Shown here: positions 21,381 through 33,612 of the stretch, piece after piece
Position numbering within the stretch: position 1 is the stretch's first letter
Layout: every line of letters starts with the position of its first letter
NCBI GenBank assembly: GCA_050084985.1
Contig: JBITNC010000001.1
Location: 185,256,001-185,320,000, forward strand
Direction of reading: 5' to 3'
DNA from: Nageia nagi
Taxonomy: Eukaryota; Pinophyta
Length of the DNA stretch: 64,000 nucleotides
The notes under the pieces: generated by a model
The model's database searches: none
What the model saw: the letters and a program-made list of their open reading frames with translations, nothing else
What the model was told of the DNA's origin: nothing
Translations under genes and position numbers: made by a program

Positions 21381-22443
21381 TTATCTCTTATTCCACTAAA
21401 GATCTCTTAGGAAGGATCAATCCCTTAAATATTTGTAATAAATTTTGCATAGAATATAAAATTAAAATTGGATCATACCCAAAAAATAAATTTTCCATTA
21501 ATATCAATGTATTCTTACTCTTTAAGAATAGAATAATTTTACTCAAATATGGAAATATCAAGAAAATGGCATTGTATGAAGCACACCATACACCTTATTT
21601 TGCTCATCTAGGAAGCATAAAAAAAAAACCCTTAGAAAATAGTGCTTTAAGCCTAGAATGAAAAAGGATATAGTGTAATATATTTTAAACTATTTAGAAT
21701 CCCAAAAAGTGAAGTCTAAACATATGCATCCAATTGGGAAACTTTATCCTCATGATATACCTAGTCAAAAATGACAAGTTGTCAGCATGGATTTCATTAT
21801 TGTACTGTCAAAAATAAAATATCACCATGATGGGATATTTTTTATTATTTATAAAATCACCAAAGTTGCACACTTTATGTGTGGGAACACAATTGATGAT
21901 ACACATGTAGTGGCTAACAATTTTGTGAAAGAGTTATTTACGCTTCATGGATTCCCATAAACCATCATATCCAATTGAGATTCCAAATTTACCTCTAAAG
22001 TTTGGAAATCATTGCATTAGGTGGTAGGAACAAAACTTAACTTTAGCTTAATCTACCATCCTCAAATTTATGGATAAATTGAAAGGGTCAACTAAGTATT
22101 ATAAGACTTGTTGTGTATGTATTGCATGGAACATCAAATGCAATGGGAGGATTACCTATATTTATTAGAATATAGCATTGGTTATCACTCTTAATTAGGC
22201 ATGAAACCTTTTGAAGCAAATTATGGTAGGAGATGCAAGATCCTATTTTAATGGAATAATTTAGAGTATAGAGTCACTATCGATCCTAATTTTCTTTCCA
22301 AAATGGAAGTACAATTGCATGAAATCAAAAAATGGCTCAAGAAATCTACTGATAGGAAAAAGAGTTATGCATATCTAAAATGAACTTCAAGGGAGTTCAA
22401 CATTAATGATATGATTTTTCTATGACTCAAACAAAAAAAGAGT
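21381..22443 (+). pseudogene. Integrase of chromovirus C, heavily decayed
   Basis: Zinc-finger region is visible at about 21,565-21,620 (YEAHHTPYFAHLGSIK). Core remnants lie across three frames: SAWISLLYCQK in place of the first Asp block, IIYKITKVAHFM-like sequence near 21,840-21,880, and SNSRFQIYL-type decay of the second Asp block near 21,965. It ends with the C-terminal domain in the next entry. No block is intact. Confidence 0.6.
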
Positions 22444-22805
22444 TTGATCAAAACATCTAAACTTATTGCAAGATTCGTTAGACCCTTCAAGATCTTGAAA
22501 AAGATTAACCCTATTGCATACAAACTTGAACTACCATCTAGTTTGTCTAATATATATAATATTTTTCATGTATCACTACTTAAGAAATATGTTCTTGATC
22601 CAACTCATGTTATGGATATGGGAAAATTGCATATGATGGATCCCATGATGATTCAAGTGAAACTATTACAAGTTATAGAAACTCGCACTAAAAGGCTATG
22701 AAAAGGAAATATTGAACAATGTAGAGTTCAATGGGATATCTATTCAGATAAAAACATCCACTTGGGAATACTTAGAACTCATGAAATAAAAATTTCCATT
22801 TCTAT
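22444..22805 (+). pseudogene. C-terminal pol domain of chromovirus C with chromodomain remnant
   Basis: The open stretch SKLIARFVRPFKILKKINPI, then AYKLELPSSLSNIYNIFHVS, is the integrase C-terminal region typical of chromoviruses. It leads to LLQVIETRTKRL and, after a stop and frameshift, VQWD and STWEYLELMK. The STWE motif fits a chromodomain, which tethers the integration complex to modified histones (family knowledge). The frame then ends with FPFLFE at about 22,800. Confidence 0.7.
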
Positions 22806-22850
22806 TTGAATAAAATACTAAAAACACACAAGACTATGTTTGGTCTTAGT

Positions 22851-23798
22851 AGGGGACAATGTCATGGCCCACCTTTCTAGATCATAGTCTTGGTATATTT
22901 GATACTATGTGTTTAATTAATGCTTTAATATAGATATGTTTGATAATAGTTCTATGATGATCTCATGCTTGTAATAGATGAGTTTTATTCTTAATATGTT
23001 CAAATTTTATAATTATGTTTGCAATATTGATGACTTCACAGGTGCTGCTAATGGATTTTATTTCATAGGAAGTAGATTCTTGGGATGATCTCTTCAAGAT
23101 GGAAGTACCTCTATGTGAAAATGGTAAAAGTGGATGGTGAAATTGTATCTCATCCTTACCTACTTACATAATACTTATTTTTAGACTCTCTGTAATAATT
23201 TAAAAATGGAGATGTTTTAATATCACTAATATATTTCCAATATTGTCTTCATTTTGTATCTAAAAATACCAATGTTATAATTCATTTATTATTATTTAGG
23301 ATTGATATTTGGAAAAAATACCATCATCATCACTATTCTTGCATTTAAAGTACCACTCTTCCTAGTTGAATTAAAATGAACAGATATATTAGGCATATGA
23401 AAGATCTTCAATTATTGTAAAACATTTCATATTATCTAATATTATCATGTTCATAATTCAACACCTTTCATACCTATCTCATTTACTCATTATGCTAACA
23501 TATATTTACATGTATATAAAATATCAAATAAAATAAATACAAATTAAAAAGACATAAATTAGAAGGCATGTGATTTATTAAAATAAAAAGGGTTTAGTGA
23601 ATATTGAAAGGACACCATATAATATTTAAATACCATGTATTAACACACCATGTATCACCAAATATCAGTTACTAAATATTTTTAAAAATACCTTATTATG
23701 TGGTGCACATTAAGGATACCATATAATGTTTATCACCACAGAATTATGAGCCACACCACGTGAATAGTTACAAAGGGTATGGATAAGTATTATAAAGC
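22851..23798 (+). mobile_element. Polypurine tract and start of chromovirus C 3' LTR
   Basis: GTAGGGGACAA ends at about 22,859 and is followed by TGTCATGGCCCACC, a chromovirus-type LTR start. The LTR end is not defined. Element D is inserted at 23,803, so the LTR may continue beyond 30,287. No genes in this stretch. Confidence 0.5.
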
Positions 23799-23803
23799 AT
23801 ACC
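23799..23803. repeat. Target-site duplication of element D, left copy (ATACC)
   Basis: ATACC directly before the LTR start; the same five bases follow the other LTR at 30,282-30,286. Confidence 0.75.
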
Positions 23804-24509
23804 TATAGAATTTAAATAATGATTTGCAATAAATAAATACAATAAATAAAGACTATAATATATATGCAAGACACTTATCGAGGCTACTTGAATAGCACCA
23901 ACAAAGTGTGCACCTAATAGAGAGAAGCAATCCTCAAGATGTGGCTTTGTATATAGAGGATTGGATCAGATTTGAGATGAAGTAGTAAGGATATTCAATG
24001 ACTCAAATATATTCTCAATTCCCCTCAAATATGTGGCTTTTAATTTTAAATAATAATGATGTACACACCATGTCTTTATTCCTCTAAGACCACACACACC
24101 ATGAGTCTAGCAATATTAGGAAAAATAAAGATAATAACATGTAATATAAGCTCAAATCATAACATATTATTAGATAGGTGGTATAAAGAGATATTGTTAG
24201 TATAGTATGATATATGTACAACCACATATCAGAGAGATATTATAGGTAATATCAAACCGAACTCCTTCATTGATACCTACAAGAATATAGAAGGGATTGA
24301 AGTCCAACATGTAACACTAGAATATAATCTTTGTAATATCAAGATATTTCTTGATATAATCATGATTAATGATAGAGAATTGGACTTAGCACATGATATA
24401 ACAATTGGATATAACATTAGTCTTGATTTATGCAATATTGTTATTTATTCTTTTAAGATGTCTAAATATGATTTATTAATTAATAAGAAATAATTTTTAG
24501 GAATCTACA
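23804..24509 (-). mobile_element. 3' LTR of element D (706 bp)
   Basis: Pairs with 29,572-30,281 across its length, for example GATAATAACATGTAATATAAG, TGTAATATCAAGATATTT and TTAGCACATGATAT. On the minus strand it begins TGTAGATTCC. The plus-strand left end has decayed from TG to TA. Confidence 0.85.
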
Positions 24510-26480
24510 TTTTGCACCTTTTTGGATATGTAATCAAAAAGAATTTCAAAATTGTATAATCCAAAGAACCATAGAGATGTTATGAAAAAAAATTAATAGT
24601 AAAAAGCACTTCCCTAAAATGGTTCTATACTTGACTATGATATCTTATTGCCCGTCTTTTGGTTTTGGTTGCCCCAAGGAATTATCCTATGGGGAAACCA
24701 AGCCAAAAGTTCCATCTTTTGATTGGAGGATTGACAATACCTTTAGATCTACTCTCCAATATGGTGAAGATGAATTTGTGGAAGAAACAAAATAATACAT
24801 GCATAAATTACATATTTTAAAAGAATAAGCATGTAATAACAAATATGAAAGATATAGAATGCATTGAATTTAGACCATTACTTTTGTATCCAATGGCATA
24901 TTTAGAATTTTTTAGTGGACTAAAGAAAAATGGGATCAAAGAATGGCCAAAATTTGTGAAGTCAGTTTAGAATCATAGAAGTTCCTATGACCTACAAATT
25001 TGATAGATGTGCTCATGGTTGAACTATGGCTCTTTGAAAAATTTGTTAGTAGAAAATGTATTTGTATATATGAGATATTTGAATTTGAAATCAATAAAAA
25101 ATATTTGTAATACTATATTTTTGATATATGAAGTGGCCTTGAATTTGAAAATACCTAATATTCAATATATTATTTGGTTTAAATGACATGAACACCCTAG
25201 TAGCAGAGCTTGCATGGTACTAGCACCCTTAATTTCATAAGATTTTTGAAAAATATTTTCTACAAAATTGTTACCAATAACATATTAGAAAAATATTTTG
25301 TATAGATATATCATTTGATATTCATTATTTTGAAAAATAACCAAATACAATATTGCATGAATAACATGAAAATTTATATAAGGAGGGCATAGACAATAAT
25401 CTTGCCAATTATCTTATCTATGATTTATGACATGTTGATAATTTTGAATTTGCTGCATATAATTTTTTACCTTTGAATCTTATTTTTTGGATTTGATTTT
25501 TGGATGGCTATCCTGTTTTTGATTATTTTTTTCTTACTTCACATACGCCACTAACGCCCTTTCTATAGGCCTTGAACAATGTTGATATTTTTATTTCTAA
25601 ATATTCTACTTTTGATCTTTCCCTTTTTTTATTTTGCATTTTGCTTTGATATCTGATTTATGCCCCAATTGCTACTCAAACTACCTTTGATGCTTCCTTT
25701 TTAATTGATTTCTCATAAATCTTCATTGTTATTTATTAAAGCAATTACCAATGAGGACTTGGGAGAAAATAGATTCCAACAAAGAATTTGGTTGTTTGGT
25801 TTTGTTTATGTTTTGTGATGTAATTGACTAAATATGGGATGTTGTATTAACTAGACATGAGACTTAACTGGGCATGAGGCTAACTATACATGAAACATAT
25901 TTGATAAACATGGAAAATATTTGAGCTTGATGAGAAAATGAGAGAGATGTGAAGATTGAGAAAAGAAAATGACATGAAATTTGATAGAACATATGAAGAT
26001 GATAATATTAAAAGGAAGAAATGTTGAAAACTAGTGAAATGATGAGGATGAGGGGATATCAGGATTGAATAACTTGATGATATTTTCCATTTCAATCAAA
26101 TACATGCATTAGAATAACCTAGATGATTTGCAACCTATTAGTTCGCTCTAGTATGCAAATTCAAGACTACATGATATACAAAAATGAAAGAAAAGAAAAT
26201 GAAATGAAATTAACTAATAATGTGACAAACATGGGTGGGTTTCTTAACCCATTTGCATTTGTATAAATCTAGAACAAATATAGGTACCCATTTTATGTGA
26301 GGATGGATGGTGTGGATGTCGTGGAAACAATCATCCATGATGTGAGCATCTTAAGAATGAGAGATTTCATCATTAAGAATTCAACAAGTACTTGCTTTCA
26401 TTGCTTTAGAGGATTGATATGCTCTTTTTGACTTGAAATGATTACAAAAATGATATCTCAAAAAACATAAGTACTTACCA
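24510..26480 (-). other. Element D 3' non-coding region with polypurine tract
   Basis: On minus, GGTGCAAAA ending at 24,510 is the polypurine tract beside the 3' LTR. The rest is AT-rich and holds no pol motif I can find on either strand. Confidence 0.55.
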
Positions 26481-28881
26481 TTCCAATTATACCCTTTGGT
26501 TGTTGATGTGGTCGAGAAAAAGGATTTGTGAAAAATGTCCAATTGTTGATTGTGAGGATGAATTGGACCATCTACATCAAATTTATCTTTTGGTGGCTCA
26601 TCATCAATTTTTATGAACTTTTGATTAGTAAGATCCTAAATAATATTCCTTAGAGTCCTGCAATTTTTGGTTATATAAATTTGAGTTCTATGATAATTAC
26701 AAAATTCTTGAAACCTGTAGTTTTTCAAAAATTCATTTGGAAAATGGTGTTGAAACATTAGTGGTAACTCAATGAGGTCCTTTTCTAATAAAACATTAAG
26801 AATAGAGTCTACACATTCATTTGACTTTGTAAATTTCCTTCTTTATGGTTTCTTATTATTACTAACATTTGCTACTATTGATTTATCAAAATTTCAATAG
26901 GTTGAATGACAATGTAATTAATATTTTTATCAATATTTTTTTAATTTTTGAACAAGTTTAATATTTTCAATAATAAAAGACTTTTTTTATCAATATATCA
27001 CTTAGCTTACCCAAATAAAAATTATCAAGATCAATAGCTTCTAATCTAAATTGAGGCAACAAAAATTAATGAAAGAATCTTTTACATCTTGTTCAATAGT
27101 AATCACCTTATTAGTAATTTTTTTCTAAACTTTAATAAAAAAAATCAAGCTTTGATTACTTTGTTGTTTAAGTCTACAAAAATATTTGTATAAGACTTGT
27201 TCTTTGATATTATATTTAAAATTATCTATAAACAATCAAAAAAGGCATTTATGGCTACCAATTCTTTTTTTAGGAATAGTAAAATATGATTTGAGTGTAT
27301 CATCTTTCAAACTGTGAGTAAACAATTTAGCTAACATATCATGATCATGCATAAATTCAATAACTTATTCTTAGAATTTTTGAACATGCATCTTAGGATC
27401 TTGAGAACCATCAAATTTAGAATGTTTAAGATTATTTTTGCTATTGAATATTTTGTAAGTAATTATATCACATAAAAGATTTAAAAAATAAAAATGAAAA
27501 AATCATCATCATTATTACCAAATAAAGAATTTTCTAATTTATCTATTCTTTCTTTTAATTATGTTCATTAATACAAGGTTAAGTGACTATTGGGGAAGGA
27601 ACTACTTGGGGTGGTGGTGGGGTAGTTATTTGTGCTGGAGATACAACTACTTGAGGTGGTGGTATGGTTTTTAATGCTAGTTGAGCTCATTTTAATTATT
27701 CTTCTTTTAATTTGAGGAAAGGACCAATCCTAGTGATTTGTTGCTCTTCTATATTATCTAACAGTTGATATAAGTGATTTAATATTTGGTCATCTATGGA
27801 TTTGTAAAATTCTATGGACGCTTGAGTGTCTAGTAATAAATCAATTTTAACATGATTTTCCTCAATAGACCATTCATATTTCTTTTCATAATGGTTGTTA
27901 ATAAGATTTATAATGCTAGAGCATCACCCATTCCATATTAGAATCCTCTATCTTGGCCTACACTAAAGAACCAGGATCAAACTCTTCTACCATGATCAGT
28001 CTATTCCATCATGATCATAATCCTCTATCATTAGCGAATCTCTATTCACCTATTCTTCTTTTCCATCTCTAGGTTTATCAAGTTTGGTTTGAATTTGATT
28101 ACCTTTATCTTGTTAAGTAACATTAGGGAGCATACATGAAGTTACTTGTTTGTGTTATACCAGTGAAGAAGACATAGTATCCTAACACAATATGATTCTT
28201 GGAGAGCATTGAGATATTTAAGGATTTTCCATAGGTTGAAAAGCATCCACATATATGGTGTTGATGTTGTGATCACACTCAAGTATGGTGTTCATGTCAT
28301 CTGATTTCTTTGCTACAAAGATAGAGAGCCTTCTTGAACCTAATTGATCATAATCAAATAAAGAATCTATGAATTGTAGAGTGTTTGAATTCTCATTTAT
28401 AACTATAATCTCATGTTTGGTTATAATATCCAAAATAGCTTGAAACTTATTAATAACATAATATTCCAACCAATTATCAAGAGCCATTAATTCAGTCAAA
28501 TATCTAACATTAAGAGGAATAACATCAAGATCATCTAATTATTTAAATGTAGTAACATGATCTTTTAGATTAATAGTTTCAAAATCATGTTCAACATTAG
28601 TGTCAACCTAATATCTACTAGGTGCTTTACCAACTATGCTCATACTTGAACCAATAGACTCAAATTGTTCTTTTTCAGTATTATCAGATTTTATTATTAC
28701 TATCTTCATCAGTCATCAATCTACCATTAGGATCTAGTTCTACAAATTGTTTAGTAATATCAAGGTTAATTCTAACACTTCTTCGCATTTCCTTTAAATG
28801 AACCTTTCCTTTTTTTTTTTTAATTTTAGGTTGTTCTTCTATAGGTACAAAATCCTTAGGAATAAAAGTAGAACATGCCAT
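26481..28881 (-). pseudogene. gag of element D
   Basis: Tat-type gag on the minus strand, starting at a plausible ATG at 28,881 (MACSTFIPKDFVPIEEQPK). The N-terminal part continues as SDDMNTILECDHNINTIYVD near 28,290. It has a coiled-coil-like stretch (SIDDQILNHLYQLLDNIEEQ, about 27,820-27,760) and a proline-rich run near 27,690-27,590 (IPPPQVVVSPAQITTPPPPQ). The capsid block is HSKFDGSQDPKMHVQKF, then VIEFMHDHDMLAKLFTHSLK (about 27,425-27,310). The zinc finger at 26,714-26,643 reads FCNYHRTQIYITKNCRTLRN; the Gly-His of the motif has become Ile-Tyr. FIKIDDEPPKDKFDVDGPI follows. Multiple stops, so inactive. Confidence 0.75.
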
Positions 28882-29144
28882 AGTTTCAAAATCATGTTTA
28901 ACATTAGTGTCAACCTAATACCTACTAGGTGTTTTACCAAATATGCTCATACTTGAACCAATAGACTCAAATTGTTCTTTTTCAGTATTATCAGATTTTA
29001 TTATTACTATCTTCATCAGTCATCAATCTACCATTAGGATCTAGTTCTACAAATTGTTTAGGAATATTAAGGTTAATTCTAACACTTCTCCACATTTCCT
29101 TAAAATGAACCTTTCCTTTTCTTTTTTTTTTTTTAGGTTGTTCC
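28574..29144 (-). repeat. 307-bp tandem duplication within element D gag N-terminus
   Basis: 28,574-28,833 and 28,881-29,142 are nearly identical (TAGTTTCAAAATCATGTT through the poly(T) and TTAGGTTGTTC), a period of 307 bases. The duplication repeats the lysine-rich EQPKIKKKKGKVH segment and the QFVELDPNGRLMTDEDSNNK segment. Confidence 0.9.
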
Positions 29145-29554
29145 TAGCACATATTATAATAATTTTGAGTAAAGAAAGGAATAATAATTCAAATGGATGC
29201 ATGATGTTAATCTAGAGTTTCCACAAAAAATTAAGAAATATGCCAAAATATGCACTTTTAGATAATGCAAAATTAAAAATAACTTGCTATACTATATATC
29301 TATGATATAAGATAAGTTTTATAATGCTAGAACTTCCCAAATTCAAGGAAATAATTTTTAAAATCTAGGATTTTGAGAAAAATATTTTTCTAAAATAAAA
29401 ACTCCTTGATTTTCTAATGATTCAAAGCAAAATAATTTTCTAATTTTGGAGAAAATTAATTCAACTAAAAAGAAAACAAAACTAAGGATTTCTAATGCAA
29501 GACTAAAAAAAAAGTGATTCCCCAAAAATAAAAAATGCCATATTTTATAAGATC

Positions 29555-29571
29555 ATTCAGGTTCACCAAAA
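29555..29571 (-). promoter_or_regulatory. Candidate primer-binding site of element D
   Basis: On minus, the 5' LTR ends ..GTGTCAACA and is followed by TTTTGGTGAACCTGAAT. TGG starts three bases after the LTR, as expected for pairing with a tRNA CCA end. The tRNA is not identified. Element B shows the same TGGTGAACC at 15,867. Confidence 0.5.
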
Positions 29572-30281
29572 TGTTGACACTAAATGAGGACTTGCAATAA
29601 AGAAATATGATAAATAAAGACTACAATATAAATTCAAGACACTTATCAAGGCTATATATATAACACCAAGAAAATGTGCACTTGATAGAGAGAAGTAATC
29701 TTCAAGATGTGGCTCTATGTAGGAAGGACTAGATTGAATATGAGACAAAACAATATGGATATTCAATTATCCAAATCTATTCTTGACATCCCTAAGATCT
29801 ATACCTTTGAATCTCAAAGAAGAATGGTGTGCATATCATGACCTCAATCCTCCAACACCGTGCATGTCATAAGTCTAGGAATATTAGGAATAATGAAGAT
29901 AATAACATGTAATATAAGTTCATATCATCATAATAGATTCTCATATAGGTGGCATTATGAGATATCGATAGTGTTGTATAATATATGGACAACCATTTAT
30001 CAAAGAGATATGATAGGTAATGTTGACCTAAACTCCTCCATTTATACCTGTAAGAAAATAGAAGGGAATGAAGGCCAACATGTAGCAATAGAATATAATA
30101 TTTGTAATATCAAGATATTTATAGATATAATCAAGATTAATAATATAGCATTTGACTTAGCACATGATATATAATTTGGATAGCACATTAATATTGATTT
30201 ATGTAATATTGTTATTTATTCTTGTGAGATATCTAAATATGTTTTATTAATTAATAAAAAAATCATTTTTAGGTGTTTGCA
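29572..30281 (-). mobile_element. 5' LTR of element D (710 bp)
   Basis: TGTTGACACTAAATGAGG at the left and TTTTTAGGTGTTTGCA at the right (plus strand) bound the copy. Pairs with 23,804-24,509 and is followed by ATACC. Confidence 0.85.
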
Positions 30282-30286
30282 ATACC

Positions 30287-30817
30287 TTATGATTGAAAAT
30301 AGCAGACATTATATATTAAAAATCCATAAGCACATGAAAAATTGGAGATTTTGGAGCGTATCTTTTTAGTAGGGCATGTGTCTTCTCCATAGTCGTCCCC
30401 TATATTGACTTAATAAAATATAGGGAATGTTTTCATAGGAATATCTTGCAAGAATGTTTATCAAAAAAATAATTAGGGTTGCCTCTTTGCAATCTAATTT
30501 TTCTCATTAATTTTGAATTTGATTTGAATAAAGAGAAAACAAAGGATTTAGGAGGAGATGAGTTATTTCACATGCCAACATATCCACCTAGTAGATTTGA
30601 GAGATAAGTAACATTATTTAGCATTTAATTTTTTATCAAGATTTATCTTTTCTATTAATTTTGTAATCCCTTCTGTTAGAGGTCTCTCCTTCTATTAATT
30701 TTTTCATCCATTCTATTAGAGGTATGTTAGTATAAATATGACATCAAGGGTTTGAATTGAGGTAAATAAATTAGAGAAGGATCTCTCTCTCTCTCTCTAA
30801 ACATATTGCATACACGT
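30287..30817. other. Intergenic sequence with a direct repeat and (CT)n tract
   Basis: No gene. At about 30,645-30,725 a 43-base motif (TTCTATTAATTTT....ATTAGAGGT) is repeated twice. GTATAAATATGAC at about 30,730 and (TC)n at about 30,781-30,799 give a layout reminiscent of a copia LTR, but no ends or duplication were found. Confidence 0.35.
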
Positions 30818-31340
30818 CTATATTTTTTTTATTAACGGGCTAATTTTGTATTAATAAAAAATGTAAAGTTTATAAGGATCTTCACAAACCTTTTACAATA
30901 GGGGTTGACAAGCACATATGTATTCTATATATAGTCCTATTTTTGCATATAAAATGAAACTCCACCACTAGATCAAAAACTATACTCTGCTAATACAACT
31001 AGAGTAATGTATCAAGAAAGCCCATTCATTAAGACTCAAGAAAATCTTATAACCTATTTAAATTTGAACACTACTAGAGTATACTATTGTATAATAAAGA
31101 AACATAGACAAAAAGATAACCGGTTAACCTAATCAATCCAAACTAAGAAAATAATCAACAAAACAAAAGGTTCAAATCTTTTGTTGTAATCTTCTATCCA
31201 TCACCCTACACTACATCTTAGGTAAGAAACTCTACTTTTCATAGTTATTTTTATAAAATTGATTATAGGTCTTCTTTAACATAACTTCCTTGAAGTCTGA
31301 ATTCAACCCTAACTCATCATATTTTGGATTGCACTCACCA
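30818..31340 (-). mobile_element. Possible LINE 3' end with poly(A)-like tail
   Basis: On minus, CCTTATAAACTTTACATTTTTTATTAATACAA... ends in CCCGTTAATAAAAAAAA at about 30,819-30,832, the kind of 3' terminus seen on plant L1-like LINEs. It lies downstream (minus) of the LINE ORF2 pieces, but 3 kb of other sequence intervenes, so it may belong to the same or another copy. Confidence 0.4.
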
Positions 31341-31349
31341 TTCCTATAG

Positions 31350-33612
31350 ATTTCTTCAGCCAACATCTCATTATGAATTTTGTTTCTTAATATTTTTTTT
31401 TTATCCTTCCATTGCCTTCACTTTATCAAGCTTACCCTCCTTCACCTTCTTTGCTTCAGTCTCAACCCTCTTCAAAGGAGCGGCCTCTATGACTTTCTTT
31501 GCTCATTTTATGTCATGTTCATCTACCTTGCTACCATTTTTATTTGTTTTTATTATTTTGCTAATCTATCTAATTCTAAATTCCTTAGGGGGAGTTTGAT
31601 CCTCCAGATTAATTACTTGGAAGTCTCTTTGTCTGCATGAAAAATCATTATCACTTTTTATCTCCAAATTCCTTACCCCTTTCAAATATAATCCAAAAAT
31701 TCCTCTTGAGTTCCATTTTTGTGTTGATTACTAATGGTGCGTGTTTATACTATAAGCTCACTGAGATGTTTTGGCCTTAGTAGCCCTATTTCTAATCATA
31801 CTCTTTATCTCCCTTGGATTTGTGGTGACTACAAAAGTTCCCAAGAGTTATATTCATTTTCTAACCTCCTATTATGACTTTGTTGCATTCTCCTTACCCA
31901 AACTTGGATATCCTTTTTCACTAATAATCTTTGAAGAAAAAGAAACTTTTTTATTTTTCTTACCTTTTTAAACTTGAATGGTTCCCTTTTGACCATCTTT
32001 TGAGAAGTCCACAATACTTTTTTATACTTATCTAGCTATTTGAACAACATCATAGAGAGACTTTGATTGCCTTGTCCTACTTTTCTCCTTTGTAATCAAC
32101 TTTTTTCTTGTAGATTTCCTACCTGACTTATCCATGGGGATCCTAAAAGAAAACTTGGTCTTAGGGGTAGGTGTTATTGAGTACCCCTCTACACCTTCTA
32201 ACCTTGATTTACTTTTGGTTCTCCTTGCTACTATATGTTCTTCCTTTGAAGATGATTCATCACTCTCTTGTTGGATACTTATTTATTGAGTCTTAATTTT
32301 TTCAACTTTTGGATCCTCTTCCCACTAGAATCTTATTCATGGAGGATTAGTATTCTTATTGGCTTAAGTAATCTACCCTTACATTCTACACCCCTATGCT
32401 TTTCCTACAAATCCTTTTCTTTGTGGGTGCAAGGATCTAAAAACATAGCACTCTCAGATAATTTGGTTTTTATCTCTTTTTCCAATGCCTTTTGTTTCCC
32501 CCTCTTCTTGAAGAGGGCCCTCTTCTTTTTGGTTAACCAAAGGGCTTCTTATTTTTTCCTTTTCACCTTATTCCTATCACCCTTTAATCCCCATTTAGCA
32601 CTAAAGCTTAAAAGGATTCCCATTTCTTCCTCTTATTTCTCTAAGAATTTTGTATCTACATTTTCTACATGCACTTATAATCCATCTAATTTAGGGACTC
32701 TATCATTCGGTGACTCTTCTACCTTCATTGTTGCAATCTTCTCATTTTATCCTTCCATTGGATGGCCTCTCACTACTTCTTCTCTCTTGCTTTTCTTTCT
32801 CATCTGATATGTTCTACCCGGCTCTTACCTTTGGCTTGAGATCACTTGATTTGACTCCCCACATGAGAAATTTTTGATACAATTCCCTTAGAATACCCCC
32901 CATCAGCTGAAGCAACCCCTTTTCTTAGTTTAAAAACTCTTCATTTGACCATAATTATGATTCTTGGGTGCTTTTTGGGATTTTTTTTCCATAGCCTAAT
33001 CATAAATAAGGTTTATGATTTACTCATGCAAAGGAAGCAATGTTATTTTCTATTTAACTTTCTTAACTGATATGAGCATAGAATTATAAATAAAGTATGG
33101 GAATTTAACTCTATTAGTATCCAAGAATATGAAGTGATTTAGGAGAAAGAAATGATAGGTCAAGAGGATTTTATATCTATCTTCTAGTGTCACATACTTT
33201 ATTAGCGCTACTACAACTTCACTCGCTTAGGGATCAAATTTCTTATCACCCCAATCAAGTATTTGTTCATGTATTTTATCTTCATCACCTTCTACAAGAA
33301 TTTATCATGACCTTCTAGCTTCTTAATTTTACCTTCCCTTTTAACCTAAATTCCCTCATTTGGCATAAATATTGCTTGAGCTATTATTTGTGTACTAATT
33401 GTGAAATCTAGATCATTTACACAACACTTCCCCTCATTCCACAAGTTGGCTACCTCCATAGATATTTGCTCATCATGGCCCTTACAAGAGCAAATAAATA
33501 TATACAACCCTTCCTCATAAATAATCCTCCACATCTCTAAATTTCTCATAGTTTCCTCTGGAAAATCTGGCTCTACCCTAACTAGATCCCCTCCCATGGT
33601 TCCTCTAGCCAA
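31350..33612 (-). pseudogene. Uncharacterised plant mobile-element-type ORF remnant with lysine-rich C-terminus
   Basis: A minus-strand frame opens at ATG 33,612 and reads 88 codons (MARGTMGGDLVRVEPDFPEE, IFICSCKGHDEQISMEVANL, VNDLDFTISTQIIAQAIFMP). Further coding-like sequence follows after frame changes: EVVVALIKYVTLEDRYKILL and TYHFFLLNHFIFLDTNRVKF, then PYFIYNSM, near 33,220-33,060. Continuing to about 31,350 the same strand is rich in Lys/Glu (KKRALFKKRGKQKALEKEIK near 32,530-32,470). I have the impression of a family of gag-like or transposon-associated plant ORFs with a pattern of this type, but I cannot name it. It sits between the LINE ORF2 C-terminus and a LINE-like 3' end. Confidence 0.45.

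Larger units (their letters stand above)
23804..30281 (-). mobile_element. Element D: complete gag-only Tat-like LTR retrotransposon
   Basis: Two direct LTR copies (23,804-24,509 and 29,572-30,281) bound this element, and a 5-bp target duplication ATACC lies at 23,799-23,803 and 30,282-30,286. Orientation is minus: on that strand a polypurine tract (CCAAAAAGGTGCAAAA) precedes TGTAGATTCC of the downstream LTR, and gag reads from about 29,140 to 26,480. No protease, RT, RNase H or integrase motif is visible in the remaining 2 kb. The LTRs differ at many positions, so the insertion is old. The design (LTRs plus gag, no pol) is that of a non-autonomous element dependent on pol from a relative. 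Confidence 0.85.

Noticed and set aside
32268-32807. 179-codon plus-strand frame
   Set aside because: It is the complement of a lysine/glutamate-rich minus-strand coding remnant; its Phe/Ser/Leu-rich composition is the expected antisense shadow.
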